Positions 15,458 through 22,228 of a stretch of 25,112 nucleotides of DNA are shown piece by piece. Below the pieces are notes generated by a model, which worked only from the letters and a program-made list of their open reading frames with translations, was not told where the DNA came from and did not search any database. The position numbers were made by a program, and so were the translations under genes. Position 1 is the stretch's first letter. Each line of letters opens with the position of its first letter. This stretch comes from JBBTRN01 sp038065175. GTDB lineage: Bacteria; Patescibacteriota; Doudnabacteria; UBA920. The stretch lies in assembly GCA_038065175.1 (NCBI GenBank), contig JBBTRN010000059.1:1-25112 (forward strand), in the 5' to 3' direction.

Positions 15458-16428
15458 TGGTAAGTTTTTGTTAAGCCGTCCTTAAGCGGCAAAGACGGAG
15501 CCCAGTTTAGCTTTTGTTTAATAAGAGTGTTGTCAGAATTGCGCCCGCGCACGCCTAACGGGCCGTTAATATGTTTAATAGATAACTTTTTATTGCCAAT
15601 TTCCATGGCCATTTTTGCCAGCTGATTAATGGTCACCATTTCTTCGGAACCAATATTGACAGAGCCTGGAATTTCGCTTTCCATAAGCCTCCTTACCCCT
15701 TCCAAACATTCGTCAATGTACAAAAATGAACGGGTTTGCTCGCCGTCGCCCCAAATTTCTATTTCTCCGTTGTTCAGGGCTACCGCCACTTTGCGGCAAA
15801 TGGCAGCCGGTGCTTTTTCTTTGCCCCCTTGGTAAGTGCCTTCCGGACCAAAAATATTATGGAAGCGCGCGATGCGCACCTGCATTTTATAATTCCTCAT
15901 GTAAGATAAATACAGCCGCTCGGAAAACAATTTTTCCCACCCGTATTCGCTGTCCGGCTGGGCCGGGTAAGCCGAAGCTTCGCCGCATTTCGAGTTATTC
16001 GGGTCAGTTTGATTGTACTCCGGATAAATGCACGCTGAAGAAGAATAGAAAATCTTCCCGATACCCGCTTTCTGCCCGTAGTTAAGTGCGTTTAAATTAA
16101 TGCTGGCGGAATTATGCATAACATCCGCGTCGTGTTCTCCGGTAAAAATATAGCCGGCTCCGCCCATGTCCGCGGCAAGCTGGTACACTTCGTCAAAAGC
16201 ACGGCCTGCCCCGAGCGAAGCCGAGGGGTCCAAAATTTTCTTCCAAGATTCATCTTCGCGCAAATCCGCAATAACAAAATCATCAGCCGCGGACTTGCTG
16301 AATTCCGGATATTTTAAATCCGCTCCCCTAACCAAAAAGCCTTCGCTTTTTAGGCGCCTAACCAAATGGCTTCCTATAAACCCCCCAGCGCCGCAAACAA
16401 GGGCTGTTTTTTGCTGTGGTTGATCCAT
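15415..16428 (-). CDS. GDP-mannose 3,5-epimerase (GME-like) with an in-frame palindromic insertion
   Basis: A 337-residue extended SDR that strongly resembles plant GDP-mannose 3,5-epimerase. Stretches are GAGGFIGSHLVRRL, LAADMGGAGYI (84-94), SSACIYPE (130-137), EYGWEKL (161-167), KEKAPAAICRK (203-213), WGDGEQTRSFLYIDECLEGV, GVRGRNSDNTLIKQKL. The catalytic residues C133, Y162, K166 and K205 keep the same spacing as C145, Y174, K178 and K217 of the Arabidopsis enzyme. The reaction would convert GDP-D-mannose to GDP-L-galactose and GDP-L-gulose. Residues 67-77 (DPSASLGAGRA) are encoded by a dispersed palindromic repeat inserted before a conserved strand. The gene overlaps the GT11 gene by 43 bases, hinting at a shared role. 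Confidence 0.82.
   Translation of the reverse strand: MDQPQQKTALVCGAGGFIGSHLVRRLKSEGFLVRGADLKYPEFSKSAADDFVIADLREDESWKKILDPSASLGAGRAFDEVYQLAADMGGAGYIFTGEHDADVMHNSASINLNALNYGQKAGIGKIFYSSSACIYPEYNQTDPNNSKCGEASAYPAQPDSEYGWEKLFSERLYLSYMRNYKMQVRIARFHNIFGPEGTYQGGKEKAPAAICRKVAVALNNGEIEIWGDGEQTRSFLYIDECLEGVRRLMESEIPGSVNIGSEEMVTINQLAKMAMEIGNKKLSIKHINGPLGVRGRNSDNTLIKQKLNWAPSLPLKDGLTKTYQWINQQINQKAKTQ
16205..16230. repeat. Short palindromic repeat inserted in frame in the GME gene
   Basis: The plus-strand sequence CTGCCCCGAGCGAAGCCGAG (16206-16225) followed by GGGTC is the well-known dispersed bacterial repeat whose translations read LRSGQA, PERSRG or similar in different frames. Here the coding frame reads DPSASLGAGRA. 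The length keeps the reading frame open. Confidence 0.7.
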
Positions 16429-16463
16429 ATAAGTGATAGAGAATAATCGTATTTTAGCTATTA

Positions 16464-16621
16464 GACCTGTTGTTAAATAATTTTTCGCCCAAAATATGCT
16501 CTTTCGCCAAAACCTTGCTAAAATTTTTTCCGCTTAACTTAGGTTAAACATCAAAAATTTTAGACTACAGTTTTGTCGGAAATATCATATTTTGCATCAA
16601 AAAATTATTAAGCAACAAGTC
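16464..16621. mobile_element. Fold-back MITE-like element A with 5-bp target duplication
   Basis: A 158-bp element with imperfect inverted arms of about 75 bases. The left end reads GACCTGTTGTTAAATAATTT, and the right end, reverse complemented, reads GACTTGTTGCTTAATAATTT. The apparent target duplication TATTA lies at 16459-16463 and 16622-16626. The core has TTAACTTAGGTTAAACATC. It is the most diverged of three related copies in the window, and it sits upstream of the GME gene. Confidence 0.75.
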
Positions 16622-16657
16622 TATTATTTAATAGGCAAAACAATCATCTCTTCTGTG

Positions 16658-16776
16658 GTCATTGCGAGGAGTGTCCGCCGGAGGCGGATCTGCCTCAGGC
16701 ACGACATCCGACGAAGCAATCTATAAAAATTGCTTAGATTGCCACGCCTTTCATCTGATTCAAGGCTCGCAATGAC
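16658..16776. repeat. Dispersed 'CATTGCGAG' inverted repeat
   Basis: GTCATTGCGAG (16658-16668) and CTCGCAATGAC (16766-16776) are perfect inverted ends. Between them GAAGCAATCT and AGATTGC form inner arms, with small palindromes TCCGCC-GGA-GGCGGA and TGCCT-C-AGGCA on the left side. This is a repeat type seen in many uncultured bacterial genomes. It lies downstream of the endonuclease-family gene, between it and element A. With element A it accounts for most of the 396-bp gap 16429-16824. Confidence 0.75.
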
Positions 16777-16824
16777 ACTCTACTCGCTATGAGTTAATAA
16801 TATTGCTATTTTAACATCTGGTAT

Positions 16825-17595
16825 TTATATCTCAAAATCTAAAATCATGGGCAAATGGTCAGACACCTCGTTATAGGGAACCTGGAAATCCTTGACTACG
16901 ATAATTTTATCAACAAAACAAAAATCCGCGAAATACTGCTTATTGCCAAAACGTTCCCAGGAAATGTTATTGCGCGTATTTTTTATACCGTATTCGCTTA
17001 TTAAATTGCGGGCTTCGGCGCTTAAAATTTCAACGCTCCGGGTTTCGGGCATAAGGTTAAAATCGCCGCACAAAATTTTTGGCGCGCCTTTCAGGCTGGC
17101 CCATATTCCGGCAAGCTTTTCCGACTGGCTAACGCGCTCTTTGGTATCTAATTTGCTACCGGGTAAAGCCAAGCCATGAAAATTTATCACAGCCAAAGAC
17201 TTGCCTGTGCTCAATAGCAAATTTACGATTTGGGCCTTTACATCTTTGTCCACATTTTCACCCCCATCACCTACAACTTCGCCTTTCGCACTTAAAATTT
17301 TGTGCTCTTTCCGCGCAAAAACCGCTAAGCCATGGCTTACTGGCGCATTAACCTTTCCCTCAAAATCAAAGCCGCGGCTACGGGGTTCAAAAACCCCTGC
17401 AAACCCCTCTAGCAAATCGAAAAGTTCCTTAAACAGAAACATCCTGGCTCCGGAACTCGTTTCCGGCGCACCCGGTGAAGATGAAAAAACCTCCTGAAAA
17501 CAAAAAATGTCCGTTAAGGCAGACTGTTCTTTAATGTAGGACATGAGGGGCTTATAAAGCATCCCGCCCCAAAGATTTAAGCTTACCAGGCGCAT
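16825..17595 (-). CDS. Endonuclease/exonuclease/phosphatase (EEP) family protein
   Basis: A 256-residue protein with the EEP active-site series: LNLWGG with N7, FCFQEV with E35, NFHGLALP around H140, GDFNLMP with D178 and N180, and SDHLPMILDF with D246 and H247. This fold includes phosphodiesterases, sphingomyelinase-like enzymes and nucleases, so the substrate cannot be set. There is no signal peptide. Its place directly after gmd suggests it once formed a TAATG-coupled pair with that gene. Residues 40-51 (SPGAPETSSGAR) are unusual and encoded by a palindromic stretch (17446-17469). The start is set at ATG 17595; a longer frame from 17637 would translate the terminal repeat of element B. It could cleave a nucleotide sugar or lipid phosphate, but this is speculation. 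Confidence 0.82.
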   Translation of the reverse strand: MRLVSLNLWGGMLYKPLMSYIKEQSALTDIFCFQEVFSSSPGAPETSSGARMFLFKELFDLLEGFAGVFEPRSRGFDFEGKVNAPVSHGLAVFARKEHKILSAKGEVVGDGGENVDKDVKAQIVNLLLSTGKSLAVINFHGLALPGSKLDTKERVSQSEKLAGIWASLKGAPKILCGDFNLMPETRSVEILSAEARNLISEYGIKNTRNNISWERFGNKQYFADFCFVDKIIVVKDFQVPYNEVSDHLPMILDFEI

Positions 17596-17605
17596 TATTT
17601 TAAAT

Positions 17606-17792
17606 GGGACTGTTGCCGAATGGACTTTTTGATGCAAAATGATATGGTTTGAGTAAAATTTCTAAAACAAATTTTCCTGCCTGCCGGCAGGCAGGGATGT
17701 TTACCTGAAAGGTAAGCGGTCCGCCTTAGGCGGATTAGGAATTTTGCCAAAGCAGATCGTTTTGGGCAAAAATGTCATTCGGCAACAGTCCC
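17606..17792. mobile_element. Fold-back MITE-like element B with 5-bp target duplication
   Basis: A 187-bp element whose two ends both start GGGACTGTTGCCGAATG read inwards. Target duplication TAAAT flanks it at 17601-17605 and 17793-17797. The core has GATGTTTACCTGAAAGGTAA as in element C, plus extra perfect palindromes at 17676-17695 and 17720-17734. It supplies the last five codons and stop of gmd. Confidence 0.85.
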
Positions 17793-18791
17793 TAAATGTT
17801 CTGCCGGATCCAAACCCGCTTCCTTTAAGTCCGCTTCCAGCATTATTTTTACCAATTCCTTAAATTTTACTTTTGGCTCCCAGCCTAAGATTTTTTTTGC
17901 TTTGCCGTAGTCGCCCTTAAGCAAATTCACTTCCACCGGACGGTAGTACTTTGGATCCACTCCAATATATTTCCGCCAATCGCTCATATTGGCCAAACCA
18001 AAAGCTTGGTCTAAGAATTCTCGGATAGAATGGGTTTCTCCGGTTGCAATTACAAAATCATCCGGCTTATCTTGCTGCAGCATGAGCCACATGGCCTCCA
18101 CGTACTCCGGCGCGTAGCCCCAATCCCTTTTGGCATCCAAATTACCCAAATAAATTTTAGCTTGCTTGCCCGCCAAAATCCCGGCAATGCCTGTTGTAAT
18201 TTTACGCGTAACAAAAGTTTTGCCCCGCCTGGGAGATTCGTGGTTAAAAAGTATGCCATTGGCAATGAACATGCCGTAGCCTTCACGGTAAATTTTAGAA
18301 ATGTGGTGCGCAAAAACCTTGGCGGCCGCGTAGGGGCTAACCGGATTAAACGGCGTGGTTTCGTTTTGCGGCGTCCCGAGCGCGTCGCCGAACATTTCGC
18401 TTGAACCCGCCTGGTAAATTTTAGTGTCCTCGCCGCTTTCCCGCACGGCATCCAAAAGGCGCAAAGTTCCGAGCGCGTCAATGTTGGCGGTATACTCCGG
18501 AATTTCAAAACTTACTTTTACATGGCTCTGCGCGCCCAAATTATAAATTTCGTTCGGTTTAACCGATTTGATTAATTGGTTTAAATTAGAAGCGTCAGAC
18601 AAATCGCCGTAATGCAAAAATAACCGGCGATGCGACTCGTGCGGATCCTGGTAAATGGGTTCTATCCTTTCGGTATTAAAAATACTGGCTCTGCGCATAA
18701 TTCCGTGGACCTCATAGCCCTTAGCCAATAAAAATTCAGCTAAATATGAACCGTCCTGGCCGGTGATCCCGGTAATGAATGCCTTTTTCAT
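17775..18791 (-). CDS. gmd: GDP-mannose 4,6-dehydratase
   Basis: A 338-residue extended SDR with the GMD signature: AFITGITGQDGSYLAEFLL (4-22), HGIMRRASIFNTERIEPIY (29-47), HYGDLSDASNL, NLGAQSHVKVSFE, AGSSEMFG (128-135), SPYAAAK with Y154 and K158, and WGYAPEYVEAMW. S130, E132, Y154 and K158 fit the catalytic set T/S-E-Y-K of the E. coli enzyme. It turns GDP-D-mannose into GDP-4-keto-6-deoxy-D-mannose, the substrate for the Fcl protein. The start is ATG 18791; the codon before it is GTG. The last residues GTVAE are read from the end of element B, so the C-terminus has been altered. It is divergent from the GT4 gene, with element C in the gap between them. Confidence 0.95.
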   Translation of the reverse strand: MKKAFITGITGQDGSYLAEFLLAKGYEVHGIMRRASIFNTERIEPIYQDPHESHRRLFLHYGDLSDASNLNQLIKSVKPNEIYNLGAQSHVKVSFEIPEYTANIDALGTLRLLDAVRESGEDTKIYQAGSSEMFGDALGTPQNETTPFNPVSPYAAAKVFAHHISKIYREGYGMFIANGILFNHESPRRGKTFVTRKITTGIAGILAGKQAKIYLGNLDAKRDWGYAPEYVEAMWLMLQQDKPDDFVIATGETHSIREFLDQAFGLANMSDWRKYIGVDPKYYRPVEVNLLKGDYGKAKKILGWEPKVKFKELVKIMLEADLKEAGLDPAEHLGTVAE

Positions 18792-18806
18792 CACTTTTTA
18801 CTTTAT

Positions 18807-18968
18807 GGGACTGTTGCCAAATACCATTTTTGCTCAAAACGAACTGTTTTGGCACAATGGCCAAAAAAATTTATCCTCTTACCTTTCAGGTAAACATCAA
18901 AATTTATTTTGCCCATTCTGCTCAAACCATTTCATTTTGCATCAAAAAGCGTATTTGGCAACAGTCCC
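18807..18968. mobile_element. Fold-back MITE-like element C with 5-bp target duplication
   Basis: A 162-bp element with near-identical ends GGGACTGTTGCCAAATAC on each side, arms of about 75-85 bases, and a central palindrome TTACCTTTCAGGTAA (18879-18893). The target duplication TTTAT lies at 18802-18806 and 18969-18973. It fills most of the gap between the divergent gmd and GT4 genes. No coding capacity; a parent transposase is not in the window. Confidence 0.85.
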
Positions 18969-18983
18969 TTTATACTTTATACT
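18955..18983 (+). promoter_or_regulatory. Candidate promoter for the GT4 gene, -35 inside element C
   Basis: TTGGCA (18955-18960), in the right terminal repeat of element C, is 17 bases before TATACT (18978-18983), each five of six consensus bases. Transcription would begin near 18990, about 56 bases before the ATG at 19046. Other TATACT boxes exist in the same tandem repeat, so the exact -10 is uncertain. Confidence 0.5.
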
Positions 18984-18994
18984 TTATACTTATA
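18969..18994. repeat. Short tandem repeat of TTTATAC
   Basis: The 7-base unit TTTATAC occurs three times in a row with a partial fourth. The first five bases also serve as the target duplication of element C. The repeat offers several -10-like TATACT boxes on the plus strand and TATAAA or TATAAG on the minus strand, towards gmd. Confidence 0.7.
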
Positions 18995-19045
18995 GAAAGT
19001 ACCATGAATTAACCTTTTAGTAAAGGCATTTTACTACATTTGATT

Positions 19046-20104
19046 ATGAAAATTCTCTACATTATTACCCAGGCGGACGGCGGGGGCGCGCAAAAATACG
19101 TTTTAGCCCTGGCTAAACATTTTGGCGGCAGTATAGCAGCCGGAGATGAAGCACAGCAATTATTTACTGATGCGCGCGCGGCTGGCTTAAATGTTTACCC
19201 CCTGAAGCATTTAAAGCGCGAGATCCATCCCTGGCATGATTTTTGGGCAATATGGGAAATCCGCCAACTGATTAAGGCGGCAAAACCCGACATTGTGCAT
19301 TTAAATTCTACCAAAGCTGGCGTGCTAGGCAGTTTTGCCACGATTGGCATAAAAACAAAAACCGTATTTACCGCCCACGGCTTTAGGTTTTTAGAACCGT
19401 TGCCTTTTGCTTTGAGGATGTTTTATCTTGCACTTGAAAAGATTGCTTCTTCCTATCGCGATTTTATTATTGCTGTATCGGATGCCGACAAACGCGCGGC
19501 ATTGGAAAATAAAATTATTGATGGAGGCAAAATCCAGACTATCCATAAAGGCATTAGCAATATTGATTTTCTAACTCGGGAAGAAGCCAGGAAACAACTT
19601 GGTCTTCATGCCGATAAAAAAATTTATGGGACAATTGCGAACAATTATTTTACCAAAGGCCTGGACATCTTAGTGGCCACTGGACCTACTTATGGAAACT
19701 TGATTGCCGTCATCGGAAAAGTCTCAGCTGAAAAAAAATCCACCGACAACATCCGCTATCTTGGCTACAAGCCCAACGCATCGATTTACTGGAAAGCTTT
19801 TGATATAGCCATTTTCCCCTCCCGCAAAGAAGGTTTCCCCTTTGCTCTTCTGGAAGCCATGCAAGCGGGGTTGCCGATTATTGCCACTCAAGTGGGCGGT
19901 ATACCCGAAGCTTTAGGTGATGCCGGGTTATTAGTCAAACCCGAAAATCCAACCAGACTGGCAGAAGCCATTGACAGCTTATTAAACAGCCCGGCGCTGG
20001 CCGAAGGCTTAGCGGCTAAAGCTAAACAGCGGAGCCAAGAATTCACCGAAGAAAAAATGTTCTCTGAAACCGAAAAAATTTACCTAAAATTATTACATAC
20101 TTAA
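19046..20104 (+). CDS. GT4 family glycosyltransferase
   Basis: A 352-residue GT-B enzyme. DGGGAQKYVLALAKHF (11-26) is the N-terminal domain glycine loop, DIVHLNSTKAGVLGSF (82-97) and FTAHGFRF (108-115) are typical of the family, IHKGIS (166-171) marks the domain linker, and FPSRKEGFPFALLEAMQAGL (257-276) is the donor-binding E-x7-E motif. It is the only gene of the window on the plus strand. The start is set at ATG 19046; a TTG at 19040 would add two residues. Its stop lies 11 bases from the end of the convergent restriction enzyme gene, with no hairpin between. It is likely to act on the same glycan; donor unknown. Confidence 0.9.
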   Translation: MKILYIITQADGGGAQKYVLALAKHFGGSIAAGDEAQQLFTDARAAGLNVYPLKHLKREIHPWHDFWAIWEIRQLIKAAKPDIVHLNSTKAGVLGSFATIGIKTKTVFTAHGFRFLEPLPFALRMFYLALEKIASSYRDFIIAVSDADKRAALENKIIDGGKIQTIHKGISNIDFLTREEARKQLGLHADKKIYGTIANNYFTKGLDILVATGPTYGNLIAVIGKVSAEKKSTDNIRYLGYKPNASIYWKAFDIAIFPSRKEGFPFALLEAMQAGLPIIATQVGGIPEALGDAGLLVKPENPTRLAEAIDSLLNSPALAEGLAAKAKQRSQEFTEEKMFSETEKIYLKLLHT

Positions 20105-20115
20105 ATATGTAATTA

Positions 20116-21030
20116 TTAATAAAATTTTTTAAAGCCGGCTGTATTAATAAAATAATTTTGTTTAATTTTTCCAAGGAGGCTAATTATTTCAGTTTTTTGA
20201 CGAATGATTTTATTATATTCCTCTGTATTTGCAGCCTTTTCCATACCAAATAGTTTATTGAAATAAATCCCATCTAAAAAACTGACGTAATGGGATTTGA
20301 ATCTTTTCGGTCTTTTCCTTAACAATTCAATTAATTCAAGTATTTGTTTATTCTGTTCTCCTCCCGCGGTTTTCATATGTTTTGCTTCTAAAAAGAAAAT
20401 TTGATTGTTCTTTTTTATTACTAAATCCAACTTTTTGCCTTGAGTGTTAGCTCCGATACTTTCACCAAAATGCTTTCTCAGACGCTCGTTTGAGAAATCC
20501 CCCTTACTTGAACATTTTGCAAAAACTGTGTTTGTATCATTAAATTCTTCTATATTTTTTACTTGCCTATAACCTTTCGCTTCCAAAATATCGGTTAATT
20601 TCTTTTCTCCAACATTTCCTTTTCTGGTTGCTGCTCTTTTATCAATTAATGCTTGTATCCATTCAATGGGGACAATGTCGTTTAAATCCCTTTTCTCTAA
20701 ATATAAATGCGTAATTTTAATCAACAAATTTTTATCAAAAAGTACTTCCTCAAGGCTAGAGTCGCAAGCATTAATAAAACAGCCAAATTCAGAATTATTT
20801 GAATACTTTGGCATTAATTTATATAACTGCTGAAACAACTGATCAACAATTTTTGATGAATCTTTTTTCCCTTTTACTTCTTTTATAGCTATTAACGTAT
20901 TTTTTATTTCTTTTGTAACTTCAGCATATTTTTTTATATGTTTGTGTTTTTCAACAAACATATAAGAACTGTCCAAAAAAATTTCTGGATTTTTCGAGCA
21001 ATATTTAAGCAACTTAATATTATCAATCAT
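20116..21030 (-). CDS. Probable type II restriction endonuclease (PD-(D/E)xK)
   Basis: A 304-residue A+T-rich gene. KKLDLVIKKNNQIFFLEAKH (199-218) holds D202 and the E215-A-K217 pair on adjacent strands, the PD-(D/E)xK nuclease active site, and RKGNVGEKKLTDILEAKGY (136-154) has the acidic residue E142 expected in the preceding helix. The N-terminal half is helical and without a motif I know. The ATG overlaps the end of the methyltransferase gene by 8 bases, which is the usual arrangement of a type II restriction-modification pair with the methyltransferase made first. The recognition sequence cannot be inferred. I do not recognise a close named restriction enzyme. Confidence 0.75.
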   Translation of the reverse strand: MIDNIKLLKYCSKNPEIFLDSSYMFVEKHKHIKKYAEVTKEIKNTLIAIKEVKGKKDSSKIVDQLFQQLYKLMPKYSNNSEFGCFINACDSSLEEVLFDKNLLIKITHLYLEKRDLNDIVPIEWIQALIDKRAATRKGNVGEKKLTDILEAKGYRQVKNIEEFNDTNTVFAKCSSKGDFSNERLRKHFGESIGANTQGKKLDLVIKKNNQIFFLEAKHMKTAGGEQNKQILELIELLRKRPKRFKSHYVSFLDGIYFNKLFGMEKAANTEEYNKIIRQKTEIISLLGKIKQNYFINTAGFKKFY

Positions 21031-22201
21031 AAGCTAGTTTAAAAGGAAGTAAATTAGGCTGTCTTATTTTCTTTTTTATTTTAGTAAAATACAAATAATT
21101 AACCAACTTATAGACAAAATCAAAGGAAATGCGCTTTCTGTCTTTGTCTCTATAATTAGTTAAAAATAGCGAGCAATAATCTTTGCGAAGCCTTTCTAAA
21201 TTCTCATTAAACAACACCGCAAGCTCTTTCTGTTGCCTGATTGATATTGGTTGTTCAAATATTAAATAGATCATATGCCGCGAAGTAGGTTTACTAATTA
21301 AACACTGCACCCCATAATCTTTTATATTCTCTATGGCTATTTTACCTTTTTCACTTCCGCTATCTATAGCTTTTAAAAGCATAATATTAGATTGCAAAAG
21401 CTGCGCCATATCTTTTGAAACTGAAATATCTACTCTATCATCAATATGATTATGGGCTGCTGATAATTTAATATTACCTTTACTCTGCTCAATCATTTCT
21501 TCTGTTAACCGATAAACACCAAGTTCATTTTCTTGGTTTCGTATTTTACATACAAATTCACCGCCAATTTTCCATCCATATTTTTTTTCAAGTTTTATTT
21601 TTATTGTACTTTTGTCCGGATAAATATGTGTTAATATTTCAAAATTATTTTTAAAAAAATCAATTTTTTTCTTATAGTAAAAAGCGATAACATTATAAGT
21701 TGTATCGGCAAAAACCTGGTGTTTAAAATAATTCATTTCGATAATTTCAAATTTTGCAAAAAATACATCTCTTATACTTTGGGAATTTTCCGCTGACAAA
21801 AAATTAATTGGAACAATCACTATCCCCTCTTCACTGTTCATTATTGAAGCTAACGAAATTTGGTATAAATCCTCATACGAAAACTTGCTAAAATATTTTT
21901 CCTTTGCTTTTTCGTAAGCTTTATTAATATTTAAATATGGCGGGTTTGTCAAAACAAATTCATACGCTTTTGGCTCTAATAAACTGTCGTGTAAAAATAC
22001 GGTTTTGTTGTCTACATAGGCTTTGTCTATATCAAATCCTTTTGTTTTTTTTGCCCCAAATTTTTTCGCCCATAAAATTAAATCTGCTCCGCCTGCGAAA
22101 GGGTCAGTAATGTTTTTGTCTTTTACCAATTTTTCAAGGCCACTTAAAATGTAGTTAGAATTGGTAGTAAAAAATTGTCCTAGCTGTTTTTTGTTTCTCA
22201 T
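21023..22201 (-). CDS. DNA adenine N6-methyltransferase of a type II restriction-modification system
   Basis: A 392-residue protein. KKQLGQFFTT (4-13) fits motif X, ITDPFAGGADL (31-41) is the SAM-binding motif I, and FVLTNPPYLN (82-91) carries the NPPY motif IV of adenine N6-methyltransferases. The order X-I-IV with a long C-terminal target-recognition region fits the gamma class. Its visible base composition is clearly richer in A and T than the flanking glycan genes, which suggests acquisition by transfer. It has its own strong-looking promoter (22229-22257) and is followed by the nuclease gene with an 8-base overlap. It would protect the host DNA at the recognition site of the paired enzyme. 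Confidence 0.88.
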   Translation of the reverse strand: MRNKKQLGQFFTTNSNYILSGLEKLVKDKNITDPFAGGADLILWAKKFGAKKTKGFDIDKAYVDNKTVFLHDSLLEPKAYEFVLTNPPYLNINKAYEKAKEKYFSKFSYEDLYQISLASIMNSEEGIVIVPINFLSAENSQSIRDVFFAKFEIIEMNYFKHQVFADTTYNVIAFYYKKKIDFFKNNFEILTHIYPDKSTIKIKLEKKYGWKIGGEFVCKIRNQENELGVYRLTEEMIEQSKGNIKLSAAHNHIDDRVDISVSKDMAQLLQSNIMLLKAIDSGSEKGKIAIENIKDYGVQCLISKPTSRHMIYLIFEQPISIRQQKELAVLFNENLERLRKDYCSLFLTNYRDKDRKRISFDFVYKLVNYLYFTKIKKKIRQPNLLPFKLAYD

Positions 22202-22228
22202 AAGGCTACATTTAATTACCCTATTTAT

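Noticed and set aside
17596..17637. Longer EEP start giving MHQKVHSATVPFKI
   Set aside because: This extension translates the terminal repeat of element B. The conserved protein begins at MRLVSLNLWGG.
18050..18508. 152-codon minus-strand frame inside gmd
   Set aside because: It is a shifted frame of the well-conserved gmd gene and has low-complexity arginine-rich content without any motif.
20105..20115. Bidirectional terminator between the convergent GT4 and nuclease genes
   Set aside because: Only 11 bases separate the stops, and no paired stem is visible across the junction.
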